Assembly (NCBI GenBank): GCA_019314375.1
Contig: JAFCZJ010000040.1
Coordinates: 1-64,000, forward strand
Reading direction: 5' to 3'
Origin: Deltaproteobacteria bacterium
Lineage (GTDB): Bacteria > Myxococcota > B64-G9
DNA: 64,000 nucleotides
Part shown: in pieces, positions 1 to 7,808 of the stretch
Layout: each line of letters begins with the position of its first letter
How positions within the stretch are numbered: the first letter of the stretch is position 1
Position numbers and translations under genes: made by a program
The notes under the pieces: model-generated
Database searches by the model: none
What the model was told of the DNA's origin: nothing
Seen by the model: the letters and a program-made list of their open reading frames with translations, nothing else

Positions 1-50
1 GCGACCACCGAGAGAATGCCGACCTTCAAGGGAGTTAAAATCTTCTTCAC
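1..50 (-). CDS. MCE-family (MlaD-like) protein, N-terminus only
   Basis: The gene runs off the left edge of the window. Reading leftwards from position 50 a GTG start gives VKKILTPLKVGILSVVA, a short basic stretch followed by the start of a single membrane anchor. This is how MlaD/MCE substrate-binding proteins of lipid transporters begin. An AGG core lies about seven bases upstream of the GTG. It follows an MlaF-like ATPase on the same strand after 72 bases, the usual order in Mla-type operons. Only 16 residues are visible, so the assignment depends mostly on context. Confidence 0.55.
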   Translation of the reverse strand, partial: MKKILTPLKVGILSVV

Positions 51-122
51 GTGCGCACCTTAGTAGAATACGAGCGCCCCATTCCTACTATGCAGGCCAT
101 GGACTCGCAATGAAAAACCCAA

Positions 123-866
123 TCAACGATCAAACCAGGTGCTCAGAAATTCATTCACATAGGGGTGCTTGCTCTTGCGCAACTCGTCAGGCGAACCCTG
201 ATCCACCAACACGCCCTCAAAAAGCATGGCCACATGAGTCGCGACACGAAAACTGGACGCGATATCGTGGCTGATGACCACCGAGGTGATGCCCAGGCGT
301 TCCTGCGCACTCATGATCATTTCGTCCACGGCATTGGTGCTGATGGGGTCAAGACCCGTGGTGGGTTCGTCGTAGAGGAGGATCTTCGGATCCAGGACCA
401 CGGCTCGAGCCAAACCCACCCTTTTCCGCATGCCGCCGGAGAGCTCGGAAGGCATCAGGTGTTCGATGCCCGTCAAATCCACGATGGCCAATTTCTCGGC
501 CACGATCTTCTTGATCTCCGGATCCTTGAGCTCTTTGCGGTGCTCGCGCAGCGGGAAGGCCACATTCTCGCCTACGTTCATGGAGTCGAAAAGCGCCGAC
601 TGCTGAAATACCATGCCGAACTTGCCGCGCACCTGCACCATTTTCCGCTCACCGAAGCCGGTCACGTCCTCTCCGTCGACGATCACCTGACCCGAATCGG
701 GCTTCAAAAGGCCCAACATGTGCTTCATCAATACGCTCTTGCCAGAGCCCGAGCCGCCGATGATGACCGAGGTGGAGCCCCGGGGCACCTCCAGGTTCAC
801 GCCCTTCAGCACCTGATTTCCCCCGAAGGACTTATACAAGTCCTTGATCTGAATCATCGCATCCAA
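123..866 (-). CDS. mlaF: ABC transporter ATP-binding protein, MlaF-like
   Basis: This is the cytoplasmic ATPase of an Mla-type phospholipid or organic-solvent-resistance transporter, which moves lipids between the two membranes. Seen in the sequence: Walker A GGSGSGKS at residues 37-44, a Q-loop FQQS near 87-90, the signature LSGGMRKR near 142-149 and Walker B KILLYDEP near 161-168, followed by the D-loop and a switch His (ISHD). The basic signature LSGGMRKRVGLARA is typical of MlaF/Ttg2A. The listed frame opens with TTG. An in-frame ATG three codons later (MIQIKDLYKSF) is an equally good start. It lies six bases downstream of the Crp/Fnr gene and upstream of an MCE-like gene. A permease (MlaE) is not between them and would have to lie elsewhere. 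Confidence 0.88.
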   Translation of the reverse strand: MDAMIQIKDLYKSFGGNQVLKGVNLEVPRGSTSVIIGGSGSGKSVLMKHMLGLLKPDSGQVIVDGEDVTGFGERKMVQVRGKFGMVFQQSALFDSMNVGENVAFPLREHRKELKDPEIKKIVAEKLAIVDLTGIEHLMPSELSGGMRKRVGLARAVVLDPKILLYDEPTTGLDPISTNAVDEMIMSAQERLGITSVVISHDIASSFRVATHVAMLFEGVLVDQGSPDELRKSKHPYVNEFLSTWFDR

Positions 867-872
867 GGGATT

Positions 873-1556
873 TCAACCATGCTCGCGAAAAAAATGAGGC
901 CCAAGCACCACGCGCTTGCCGTCCATTTCCAAAAGACCGCGTTTTTGAAAATCTCCGAGGACTCTGGAGACCGTCTCCCGGGAGGTGTTGGCCATGGAAG
1001 CCAAGTCCTGCTGGGTCGGCCGCTTGCGGATCAGGGTGCCCTCTTCCACCTTTTCCCCATCTTTCTCCGCCAGATCCATCAGCAGCCGCGCCACCCGGCC
1101 GTAGACATCCAGCAGGGCCAGGTTGCCGATGATCTCGTCGGCCTTGCGCAAGCGGCGTGAAAGCTCGCCCAGCACGTTGATGGCCGTGGCTGGGCTCTCT
1201 TCCAAATGCGCGACAAAGTCCGATCGTTTCAAAATCACCAGCGTGGAAGCTTCGCAAGTAATGACGTTAGCCGAACGGGGCATGTCGTCCAAAAGCGACA
1301 TCTCGCCGAAGAAGTCTCCTTCCCCGAAAAAAGTCAGGGTGATCTCCTTGCCGTTTTCCCCGTAAAGCACGACCTTCACGCGACCCGAGGCGATGATGAA
1401 AAGAGCGTCCCCCGAATCATCCTGGCCAAAAATCAAGCTATCCTTGCCCACTTCCCTGACCTGAACCAAACTCGCCAGACGGCCCAAAGCCTGATCGTCA
1501 ATGTTGGCGAAGATGCTTACCTTCTTTAGCAATTCGCGAATCCGCGTCGAATCCAT
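873..1556 (-). CDS. Crp/Fnr-family transcriptional regulator
   Basis: A 227-residue cytoplasmic regulator. Residues about 15-120 form the cyclic-nucleotide-binding beta-roll (GEGDFFGEMSLLDDMPRSANV, matching the FGE-x(9)-RSA phosphate-binding region of CRP-type proteins). Residues about 160-220 form the winged helix, with RPTQQDLASMANTSRETVSRVL as the helix-turn-helix. No Cys cluster for an Fnr iron-sulfur centre is present, so it is more CRP-like than Fnr-like. The ATG has a GGGGAG site six bases upstream. It is co-directional with and six bases from the mlaF-like gene, so the two are probably co-transcribed. The effector is unknown. Confidence 0.88.
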   Translation of the reverse strand: MDSTRIRELLKKVSIFANIDDQALGRLASLVQVREVGKDSLIFGQDDSGDALFIIASGRVKVVLYGENGKEITLTFFGEGDFFGEMSLLDDMPRSANVITCEASTLVILKRSDFVAHLEESPATAINVLGELSRRLRKADEIIGNLALLDVYGRVARLLMDLAEKDGEKVEEGTLIRKRPTQQDLASMANTSRETVSRVLGDFQKRGLLEMDGKRVVLGPHFFREHG

Positions 1557-1686
1557 TGGGTCTCCCCGCTCCTCGAAGCCCGCATGGCCTCAGAGTCGGT
1601 CCAATCTACCGGCGGGATGCAAGGCATGTCAACCAACCCCACCAACCAAATCAGCCCTCCTGTCCGTACACAGACCCACCTTAAGG

Positions 1687-1716
1687 TTGACACACAAATA
1701 TGTGTCCCCGCATTAT
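1687..1716 (+). promoter_or_regulatory. Promoter and operator of the antitoxin gene
   Basis: TTGACA at 1687-1692 is a perfect -35 box. A CATTAT -10 follows after 18 bases. Between them lies an inverted repeat GACACA-N6-TGTGTC (1689-1706). This is the usual position for an autoregulatory operator bound by an antitoxin. Confidence 0.5.
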
Positions 1717-1735
1717 TTAGACAGAAGGAGGAGTC

Positions 1736-1960
1736 ATGAACATCACCCTCTCCGCGGACGAAGAAATCATCAAACGAGCCCAAAAGGCTGCCCGCAGGCA
1801 AGGCAAAAGCCTGAATCAAATGATCCGAGAGTATATGCGCACTCTTGCCATGCCTCAGGACGGCGCGGACTCAGCGGAAAAACTATTCGCATTAATGGAT
1901 GAAGGCGGCGGCACCTTGTCTGGAAAGCGCTGGACTCGTGATGAAGCCCACAAAAAATAG
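1736..1960 (+). CDS. VapB-type ribbon-helix-helix antitoxin
   Basis: A 74-residue protein that begins MNITLSADEEIIKRAQKAARRQGKSLNQMIREYMR, a ribbon-helix-helix DNA-binding fold of the kind seen in antitoxins paired with PIN toxins. The C-terminal half (about residues 45-74) would be the toxin-binding tail. An AGGAGGAG site lies five bases upstream of ATG. A PIN-domain reading frame starts inside its last codons, as in VapBC operons, but that toxin is broken. The antitoxin itself looks intact. Confidence 0.75.
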   Translation: MNITLSADEEIIKRAQKAARRQGKSLNQMIREYMRTLAMPQDGADSAEKLFALMDEGGGTLSGKRWTRDEAHKK

Positions 1961-2072
1961 GTTCTTCATCGACACCAACATTCTGGTTTACGCCAACGTT
2001 CTCCTGAAGCCTGAAGCACTGAACACAGCTGATGGCCCATACGCCTGCGGCATGCCAAGGATCGCTGGTTGA
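1941..2072 (+). pseudogene. Truncated PIN-domain (VapC-like) toxin remnant
   Basis: The ATG at 1941 overlaps the end of the antitoxin gene by 20 bases and is read in another frame. The product starts MKPTKNRFFIDTNILVYANV. FFIDTNILVYA is the first strand of a PIN ribonuclease with its first catalytic Asp. After about 24 residues homology stops and the frame ends at 43 residues, where a full PIN toxin would have 130-150. The other acidic residues of the active site are absent, so this cannot be an active nuclease. The thiC leader follows at once, so a deletion probably joined the two regions. Confidence 0.7.
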
Positions 2073-2118
2073 CAAGGCGTCCCCTGGAGGGCAATCTTTG
2101 CCGCCGAAGGAGCGTGAC

Positions 2119-3432
2119 ATGAACGAGACCCGAATCCATCAAGCCCGCAAGGGAATCCTCACCGACGAAATGCAGGCCGTGGCCAGACAGGAAAACCTCA
2201 GCCCGGAGTTCATCGCCGAAGGGCTGGCCAAGGGCCACATCGTCATCACCCGCAACAACAAGAGAACCGACATCGCGCCTTTGGGCATCGGCAAAGGCCT
2301 GTCGATCAAAATCAACGCCAACATCGGCACTTCGCGCGATCTGCTGGACATCGAAGGCGAGTTGGAAAAAGCCCGCGTGGCGGTAGAAGCCGGCGCTCAC
2401 ACGGTCATGGACCTGTCCACCGGCGGGGACTTACCCGCCATCCGCAAAGACGTCATGAAGGCCGCGCCCGTGCCCTTGGGCACCGTGCCCTTCTATGAGG
2501 CGGCCGCCAGGGCCTTGGACAAACACAGCTCTTTCTGTCTTTTGACCGAAGACGAACTTTTCGACGTCATCGAGGATCATCTGGCCTCTGGCGTGGATTT
2601 TTTGACAGTGCACTGCGGCGTGACCTTGGGCACCTTGGGCCGCATGGAAAAAGAAGGCCGCATCATGGACATGGTCAGTCGGGGCGGTGCCTTGACGGCC
2701 GCCTGGATGCGCTACAACGAAAAGGACAATCCCCTCTTCACCAGCTTTGATCGCCTGGTGGAATTGAGCGCCCGCTACGACGCCACCTTGTCTTTGGGCG
2801 ACGGCTTTCGCCCCGGGGCCACCGGCGACGCGACGGACCGCGCGCAGCTTCACGAGCTCATCACCCTGGGCGAGTTGCAGCAACATGCCCTGGAGCAGGG
2901 TGTACAGGTCATGGTCGAAGGACCGGGTCACGTGCCCTTGGACCAGGTGCAGGCCAACGTTCTTTTGCAAAAGCGACTCTGCCACGAGGCGCCGTTTTAC
3001 GTACTGGGACCCTTGGTCACCGACTTGGCCCCCGGTTACGATCACATCACCGGAGCCATCGGTGGTGCCGTAGCCGCTTGGGCCGGCGCGGATTTCCTCT
3101 GTTACGTCACCCCGGCCGAGCACCTGCGCCTGCCCGATGTCGACGACGTGCGTCAAGGCGTCATGGCCTCGCGTATCGCGGCTGTCGCCGGTGAATTGGC
3201 CCGGGGCATGCCCGGCACCCGCGAGCGGGAACACAAAATGTCAAAAGCCCGGCGGATGCAAGATTGGGATGCTCAGTATGAGCTCGCCATCGATCCCACG
3301 GTGGCCCGCGGACGCCGGGGAGAAGCGCCGCCAGCTGATGAGAGCGTCTGCTCCATGTGCGGTGAGTTCTGCGCCATCAAAGTGCAAAACGACGCCAAAG
3401 AAGCCAAAGCGGCCAAAACCGCCAAGACCTAA
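2119..3432 (+). CDS. thiC: Phosphomethylpyrimidine synthase, short form
   Basis: ThiC is a radical SAM enzyme that converts aminoimidazole ribotide to HMP-phosphate for thiamine synthesis. This 437-residue protein is the short form, without the N-terminal extension of enterobacterial ThiC. Conserved stretches include NANIGTSRD, TVMDLSTGGDLPAIR, GDGFRPGATGDATDRAQ and MVEGPGHVPLDQV. The C-terminal cluster motif reads CSMCGEFC. The ORF track starts 87 bases earlier. The ATG at 2119 is preferred because a GAAGGAG site lies just upstream. No THI-box riboswitch was recognised in the leader. The related 5-hydroxybenzimidazole synthase BzaF cannot be ruled out, but no cobalamin genes are near and thiD lies 8 kb away. 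Confidence 0.88.
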   Translation: MNETRIHQARKGILTDEMQAVARQENLSPEFIAEGLAKGHIVITRNNKRTDIAPLGIGKGLSIKINANIGTSRDLLDIEGELEKARVAVEAGAHTVMDLSTGGDLPAIRKDVMKAAPVPLGTVPFYEAAARALDKHSSFCLLTEDELFDVIEDHLASGVDFLTVHCGVTLGTLGRMEKEGRIMDMVSRGGALTAAWMRYNEKDNPLFTSFDRLVELSARYDATLSLGDGFRPGATGDATDRAQLHELITLGELQQHALEQGVQVMVEGPGHVPLDQVQANVLLQKRLCHEAPFYVLGPLVTDLAPGYDHITGAIGGAVAAWAGADFLCYVTPAEHLRLPDVDDVRQGVMASRIAAVAGELARGMPGTREREHKMSKARRMQDWDAQYELAIDPTVARGRRGEAPPADESVCSMCGEFCAIKVQNDAKEAKAAKTAKT

Positions 3433-3445
3433 ATCGCGCGGTTCA

Positions 3446-4837
3446 TTAATCCTTCTGCAAGAAGCCCTCTCCAGGGGCCGGCGAAAAAGCACCTGAAGCG
3501 CAGTCGCAAGAATCCAAGGTGTTGATCCGAATGCGGCCGAATCCACCCCCGCCGCCGCCACCGCCCACATAGGGCTGGGGCTCAAGCATACAGAGGTTGT
3601 GGTCATAGCTTTCGCCATCGCTGGCCTGGCTCGTGCCCGCGGCACCTGAGCCTCCTTCGCCGCCTTCGATGGCCTGGTACAAAGCACAACTAAGTCCATC
3701 CCTGCCCACGCCGCCGATGGCTGAATTCATGGAAGCCGTGGCGTCAGCCCCATCCCCACCGGAGGCGCCATGGTTGTTGCCACCGCCGCCGCCACCGCCA
3801 CCATTGGCCCAGATGGCACCCGAGACCACCACTTCCCGTGCCTCGAGGACAATTGCGCCACCCGAGCCGGCGCCGGCACCGCCGATGCAGACCTCGTCGT
3901 CAAGTCCCTGACCGCCCTGTCCGCCCGTTCCGTTGGCCAAAATCGTGCCGCTGATCGTGACCCGGTTAACAGCCGAAAGCTGCACACCACCGCCCGAGGC
4001 GCCGCCGGCCTGATCACCGCAACTGTTCTGACCAAACTGCCCGCCCACCAGGGGCTGCATATCCGCCGCACAGCCCGGCGCATCGCCGGAGGAGCCGCCG
4101 GCCGTGCCGCAGCTTCCACCCCGGCCGCCGTACCAAGTGCCCGCGCCCAGCGTCTGTACGCGAGCACCCGCGCCGCCCTCGTCTCCATGGCCGGACATAT
4201 CCAAGGTCCCCGAAATGCTGATGCTGTCGGCGGCCAGTACGGCCAATGCCGCCGAGCCCACCAGGCGCAAGGTTCCACCCACTTGCAATGAATCCACTCG
4301 ACAAACACAAACCGACACCGCCTCGATCAACTCGCAATCGCCCAAGGCGGAACCCGCGTTGCAATCCGTGTCCGTATCAAAGGTGCCCGAAGGCGAGGGG
4401 TTCAGTCCCGTATTTTCAATGCGCCCCAAAGAAGCCGCGTTGGATGGCCTGACCACGCAGCAATGATCGCCACAGCAACCCATATCACCACAATCTTCAG
4501 TGCATGAAGCCGTCACGCAGTCCAGGCCATCGCTTGTCGGGTAGGTGCCACCCTGACATTCGCAATAGGGATTGTTCTCGCCATCGACCCGACAACGCCC
4601 AAGACCCGAGCAGGTGATGTCCCGACAGGGGTCGTCCACATCCAACACACAACCCGTGCCCGCGCTGTCGACCCGAAAACCCTCCTCGCAATCGCAAAGT
4701 GCCGCCCCATCGGAAACGGTGCAAGTCCCATGACCCGAACAAGTAACATCCTCGCAAACATCCTCGCCCCCACCACCCGAGCAAGCAACCAGCAAAGCGA
4801 AGAGAGAAAGCCACAGGAATATCCGTATCATCAGCAT
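3446..4837 (-). CDS. Glycine-rich lipoprotein with EGF-like N-terminus
   Basis: A 463-residue predicted outer-surface lipoprotein. The chosen ATG at 4837 has GGAAGG seven bases upstream and gives a signal peptide ending in the lipobox LLVAC. Residues about 25-100 hold two EGF-like segments (CEDVTCSGHGTC and CRDITCSGLGRC). The rest is built from repeated beta-strand units such as ISISGTLDMSGHG and VVVSGAIWANGGGG with long poly-Gly runs, ending in GGGGFGRIRIN. Parallel beta-helix proteins of myxobacterial surfaces often look like this. The function is unknown. It converges on thiC, with 13 bases between the two stops. Confidence 0.72.
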   Translation of the reverse strand: MLMIRIFLWLSLFALLVACSGGGGEDVCEDVTCSGHGTCTVSDGAALCDCEEGFRVDSAGTGCVLDVDDPCRDITCSGLGRCRVDGENNPYCECQGGTYPTSDGLDCVTASCTEDCGDMGCCGDHCCVVRPSNAASLGRIENTGLNPSPSGTFDTDTDCNAGSALGDCELIEAVSVCVCRVDSLQVGGTLRLVGSAALAVLAADSISISGTLDMSGHGDEGGAGARVQTLGAGTWYGGRGGSCGTAGGSSGDAPGCAADMQPLVGGQFGQNSCGDQAGGASGGGVQLSAVNRVTISGTILANGTGGQGGQGLDDEVCIGGAGAGSGGAIVLEAREVVVSGAIWANGGGGGGGGNNHGASGGDGADATASMNSAIGGVGRDGLSCALYQAIEGGEGGSGAAGTSQASDGESYDHNLCMLEPQPYVGGGGGGGGFGRIRINTLDSCDCASGAFSPAPGEGFLQKD

Positions 4838-4909
4838 GGAACCCTTCCTTTCGATATCCCCATATTGAACGCCATGGGGACCCACCATGTCAATCTAGGC
4901 AAAAACACC

Positions 4910-4940
4910 TTGACAGAAAGACCAAGCTCTTGCTAAAAAT
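4910..4940 (+). promoter_or_regulatory. Candidate sigma70 promoter for the tRNA pair
   Basis: TTGACA at 4910-4915 is followed after 17-18 bases by CTAAAAAT, a weak match to TATAAT. It lies about 40 bases upstream of tRNA-Thr in an otherwise gene-free stretch. Confidence 0.4.
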
Positions 4941-4980
4941 CCTCCGCCTTTTCAAGATAACGCTCTTTGTAATCCGAAGT

Positions 4981-5053
4981 GCCGACGTGGCTCAGTTGGT
5001 AGAGCAGCTGATTCGTAATCAGCAGGTCAGCGGTTCGAATCCGCTCGTCGGCT
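4981..5053 (+). tRNA. tRNA-Thr (anticodon CGT)
   Basis: The cloverleaf was folded by eye. The acceptor GCCGACG pairs with CGTCGGC, the anticodon stem GCTGA/TCAGC encloses loop TTCGTAA with CGT at 5014-5016, and the T-arm contains GGTTCGAATCC. The CCA end is not encoded. It is followed 27 bases later by tRNA-Glu. Confidence 0.95.
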
Positions 5054-5080
5054 TTGATTGAGATGCTCCGTGAGATTTTT

Positions 5081-5152
5081 GGCCCCATCGTCTAGCGGTT
5101 AGGACACTGGCCTCTCACGCCAGGTACAGGGGTTCGAGTCCCCTTGGGGTCA
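5081..5152 (+). tRNA. tRNA-Glu (anticodon CTC)
   Basis: The acceptor GGCCCCA pairs with TGGGGTC with one G-U pair. The anticodon stem CTGGC/GCCAG encloses loop CTCTCAC, so the anticodon is CTC. The T-arm is AGGGG-TTCGAGT-CCCCT. The CCA end is not encoded. It is probably co-transcribed with tRNA-Thr. Confidence 0.95.
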
Positions 5153-5156
5153 TGCT

Positions 5157-5189
5157 GGACCGCCGGAATCTTCCGGCGGTCCTTTTTTT
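5157..5189 (+). terminator. Rho-independent terminator after the tRNAs
   Basis: GGACCGCCGGA and TCCGGCGGTCC form a perfect 11-bp stem with a short loop, followed by seven T residues. It ends the tRNA transcript, and mazG starts 20 bases further on. Confidence 0.92.
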
Positions 5190-5208
5190 ATGCCGGGAGA
5201 TCGAATTC

Positions 5209-6021
5209 ATGACCGAGGACAACAAAACCCAACACAGCCTGGAAGACCTGGTGGCCATCATGGCCCGACTGCGGGGGGATGACGGCTGTCCCTGGGACCG
5301 GGAACAGACCCTCTCCAGTCTGCAACCTTATCTGCTGGAAGAAGCCCACGAAGTGCTGCAAGCCATGGACTCAGGAGATTCGACGGCCCACCGCGAAGAG
5401 CTGGGGGACTTGCTCTTGCAGATCCTCTTCCAAAGCCAGATCGCGGAGGAAGAAGGCAGCTTCGATATGGCTGGGGTGGTGGACGGTCTGGCAAAAAAAC
5501 TCATCCGACGCCACCCCCACGTCTTCGCGGATGCGAAGGCCGAAACCGCCGAAGATGTGATCGAAACTTGGGAACGCATCAAGAAAGAAGAAAAACCCGC
5601 CGACAAGCGCTCCGTGCTGGATGGATTACCCAAAAGCCTGCCGGCCTTGCTGATGGCGCACAAGCTTGGACAGCGCGCCTCCCGGGTCGGCTTCGACTGG
5701 CCCGACCTTGCCGGCGTGGAGGCCAAGGTGAGAGAGGAATGGACCGAGCTTGAAGAAGCGCGGGCCTTGCCCGAAGGAAAAAAGCGCAAAGAAGAGCTGG
5801 CCTGGGAACTGGGCGACCTGATTTTTTCCCTGGCCAACCTGGCCCGACACTTGGACTTCGACGCTGAAAATTTGCTCCGCAAGGCCAATGAGCGCTTCGA
5901 AGCCCGCTTCCGCAAGGTGGAGATCTTTGCCCAGAGCAAAGGACTGGACATGAAAAAGGCGGATATCGACTCTTTAGAAGCACTCTGGCAGCAGGCCAAA
6001 CAAGAGCTGTCAAAGCCCTGA
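5209..6021 (+). CDS. mazG: Nucleoside triphosphate pyrophosphohydrolase
   Basis: MazG hydrolyses NTPs and dNTPs to monophosphates and pyrophosphate. It is a house-cleaning enzyme and can lower ppGpp. The 270-residue protein has two MazG domains. The first has CPWDREQT near residue 25, then EEAHEVLQA and the ELGDLLLQ metal site. The second has EEWTELEEAR and ELAWELGDLIFSLANLAR. The listed frame starts inside the tRNA. The ATG at 5209 is preferred because it follows the terminator and has GGGAGA eight bases upstream. Confidence 0.92.
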   Translation: MTEDNKTQHSLEDLVAIMARLRGDDGCPWDREQTLSSLQPYLLEEAHEVLQAMDSGDSTAHREELGDLLLQILFQSQIAEEEGSFDMAGVVDGLAKKLIRRHPHVFADAKAETAEDVIETWERIKKEEKPADKRSVLDGLPKSLPALLMAHKLGQRASRVGFDWPDLAGVEAKVREEWTELEEARALPEGKKRKEELAWELGDLIFSLANLARHLDFDAENLLRKANERFEARFRKVEIFAQSKGLDMKKADIDSLEALWQQAKQELSKP

Positions 6022-6052
6022 ACCAAAGCCCTTTTCCAGCACCTGCCGAAGC

Positions 6053-6290
6053 TTTCCCACAAATCGTGTGGAAAACCTGTGGAAAGCTCTGTGGGAACCC
6101 ACCTTGAGGCTCCAATAGGTGATCTTGACTTCGATTTGCACAATTCTTGTGCATGCATGTTTATCTTTGTTTATATGGGGTTATATTGTTTTTATCCACA
6201 TTCTCAAGCAAGTTACGGACTTAGAGCCCCAGACCCTTAACTCAGGCCAAGACAGCGATGAAAAGGCCCTCCAGAAGCTAGTTTTCCACA
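6053..6290. other. DnaA-box cluster with AT-rich segment (origin-like)
   Basis: The 436-bp gap between mazG and rpsT holds six DnaA-box-like 9-mers. These are TTTCCCACA at 6053, TGTGGAAAA (TTTTCCACA on the minus strand) at 6067, TGTGGAAAG at 6078, TGTGGGAAC at 6090, a perfect TTATCCACA at 6192 and TTTTCCACA at 6282. Between the two groups (about 6121-6200) lies an AT-rich stretch unusual for this GC-rich window, with a 7-bp inverted repeat TGCACAA-TTC-TTGTGCA at 6137-6153. This is the layout of a replication origin or a DnaA-titration site. dnaA itself is not in the window. Confidence 0.5.
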
Positions 6291-6393
6291 GGAAAGGCTC
6301 GCAGATCTTACGGCCACAAGCCCGCCCGACCTCGACATAAAGAGGCAGCCTGAGGGCATCCAATTCAAAGCCCATCCAAAGCCAGAAAAGGCC

Positions 6394-6422
6394 TTGACAT
6401 TTTCTCGAAGTAGCGATAATAC
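6394..6422 (+). promoter_or_regulatory. Sigma70-type promoter of rpsT
   Basis: TTGACA at 6394-6399 is a perfect -35 box. GATAAT (6415-6420, 15-bp spacing) or TAATAC (6417-6422, 17-bp spacing) serves as the -10. It lies about 40 bases upstream of the rpsT start. Confidence 0.65.
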
Positions 6423-6457
6423 AACCCGCTCAGTTGTTCTTAACAAGGAGATACGCA

Positions 6458-6730
6458 GTGGCCAATCATGCTTCGGCGATAAAAAGAAATCGGCAGAACA
6501 TCAAGCGCAAGACTCGCAACGCTGGCCAACGCAATCAAATGCGCGGCCAGATTCGCAAATTGCAAGAAATGGTCAAGACCAAAGACGAGGAAGGCTCCAG
6601 GAAAGAATTGCTGGCGGCCATCTCACAAGTCATGCGTGCGCGCAGCAAGAACGTGATTCACAAAAGCACGGCAGCGCGTAAGGTTTCCCGGCTCACCCGC
6701 CTGGTGAACCGCAGCTTCGCCAGCAAGTAG
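6458..6730 (+). CDS. rpsT: 30S ribosomal protein S20
   Basis: A 90-residue, strongly basic protein that binds 16S rRNA early in 30S assembly. It starts VANHASAIKRNRQN and carries the S20 features KRNRQNIKRKTRNA, the HKSTAARKVSRLTR loop and a C-terminal Lys. The GTG at 6458 is chosen because AAGGAG lies seven bases upstream and the N-terminus matches the family. The listed frame adds eight unsupported residues. It converges on holA with 17 bases between stops. Confidence 0.95.
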   Translation: MANHASAIKRNRQNIKRKTRNAGQRNQMRGQIRKLQEMVKTKDEEGSRKELLAAISQVMRARSKNVIHKSTAARKVSRLTRLVNRSFASK

Positions 6731-6747
6731 ATCCTGCGGCATCCCGA

Positions 6748-7794
6748 TCACGAATCTGTTTGGCCGCAAAGGGCAAACAGCAATCGTTCGCAGATCAATT
6801 CATCTGGAATACGACCGCCCTTTAGACCCTGATCAGCCTTGGCCAAAGACTCTATGGCCGCGGCCAAACGACCTGAACCAAAGCGCCGCGATTGTTGCGT
6901 GCACTTCTTGACCACGTAAGGGTGCAAGCCCAAAGCGGCCCGGATATCATCCGCGGAGCGCCCACGCCTGGCCAAGGCTTGCACCGTAGCCAGGTTGCGG
7001 AAGTGCCGGGTCAAGTGACCCAGGATGGGCAAGGGGGCCTCTCCATCCCGCAACATGCGCCTGAGCACGCCCAGGGCTCGAGTGAGATCACCTTCCGCGG
7101 CCGCGTCGGTCAGATCAAAAACCGACTCCGAGCGTGTGTCAGCCACCACCTCTCGCACGTCCTTGCTGTCGATTCGACCTTCGCCGCCCTTGAACAAAGC
7201 CAGCTTATCCACCGCCTGCATCAAGGCACCCAAATCTTCGCCCACGGCCTCCACCAATGCATAAAGCCCGTCTCGATCCGCCGAGCAACCCTGATCGCCC
7301 AACAGCTGCTCGGCCAATTTGGGCAAGTCCCGGGCCCTGGGCCGCGGACAGTCCACCACCTGTCCCCCACCCTTCTCCACCGCTTTTTGGAAAGCACGGG
7401 CCGCCTTGGATGCCTTGGCTTGCCTTGGACCGCGGCTTGAAGGCCCCGCGCCCCTGACGACCAAAACCAGGGTGGTGGTGGGCACGGGCTTTTTCAGATA
7501 AACCAACAATTTCTTCTGCTCTGCTGCTCGCAGAAGATGGGCCTCGCGCAGAATCACCAAGCGATGTCCGCCAAAAAGAGAAGCGGTGCGAGCGGCGGCC
7601 TCAATCTCGGTGGCCGAGGCCGTGCGCCCATCGAAGCGACTGTAACTGAAATCGTCCGATCCCTTGCCGGATAGAATCTTGGAGGACAGAATATCCAAGG
7701 CACGGTCGACCAGGGCACCTTCTTCTCCGGCAATCAAATACAAAGATGCGGGATTGCCCTTCTTCAGGCTTTGGGCCAGCTTGCGAGTATCCAT
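6748..7794 (-). CDS. holA: DNA polymerase III delta subunit
   Basis: The delta subunit opens the beta clamp in the clamp-loader complex. The 348-residue length is normal for HolA. The N-terminal AAA-like domain begins KKGNPASLYLIAGEEGALVDRALD, where the P-loop is degenerate as in the family. Later come SVFDLTDAAAEGDLTRALGVLRRML and HPYVVKKCTQQSRRF, typical of domains II and III. It lies 14 bases after lptE in the order leuS-lptE-holA, a common arrangement in Gram-negative bacteria. Confidence 0.92.
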   Translation of the reverse strand: MDTRKLAQSLKKGNPASLYLIAGEEGALVDRALDILSSKILSGKGSDDFSYSRFDGRTASATEIEAAARTASLFGGHRLVILREAHLLRAAEQKKLLVYLKKPVPTTTLVLVVRGAGPSSRGPRQAKASKAARAFQKAVEKGGGQVVDCPRPRARDLPKLAEQLLGDQGCSADRDGLYALVEAVGEDLGALMQAVDKLALFKGGEGRIDSKDVREVVADTRSESVFDLTDAAAEGDLTRALGVLRRMLRDGEAPLPILGHLTRHFRNLATVQALARRGRSADDIRAALGLHPYVVKKCTQQSRRFGSGRLAAAIESLAKADQGLKGGRIPDELICERLLFALCGQTDS

Positions 7795-7808
7795 TTAGCA
7801 CCGCATCC

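Noticed and set aside
1961-2118. Thiamine pyrophosphate riboswitch before thiC
   Set aside because: The conserved CUGAGA and ACC-UGAUCUGG-UAAU elements of a THI box are not recognisable in this leader.
3727-4308. Overlapping ORFs within the glycine-rich lipoprotein gene
   Set aside because: Repeated GC-rich codons open several frames. Only the frame with signal peptide, lipobox and EGF spacing is credible.
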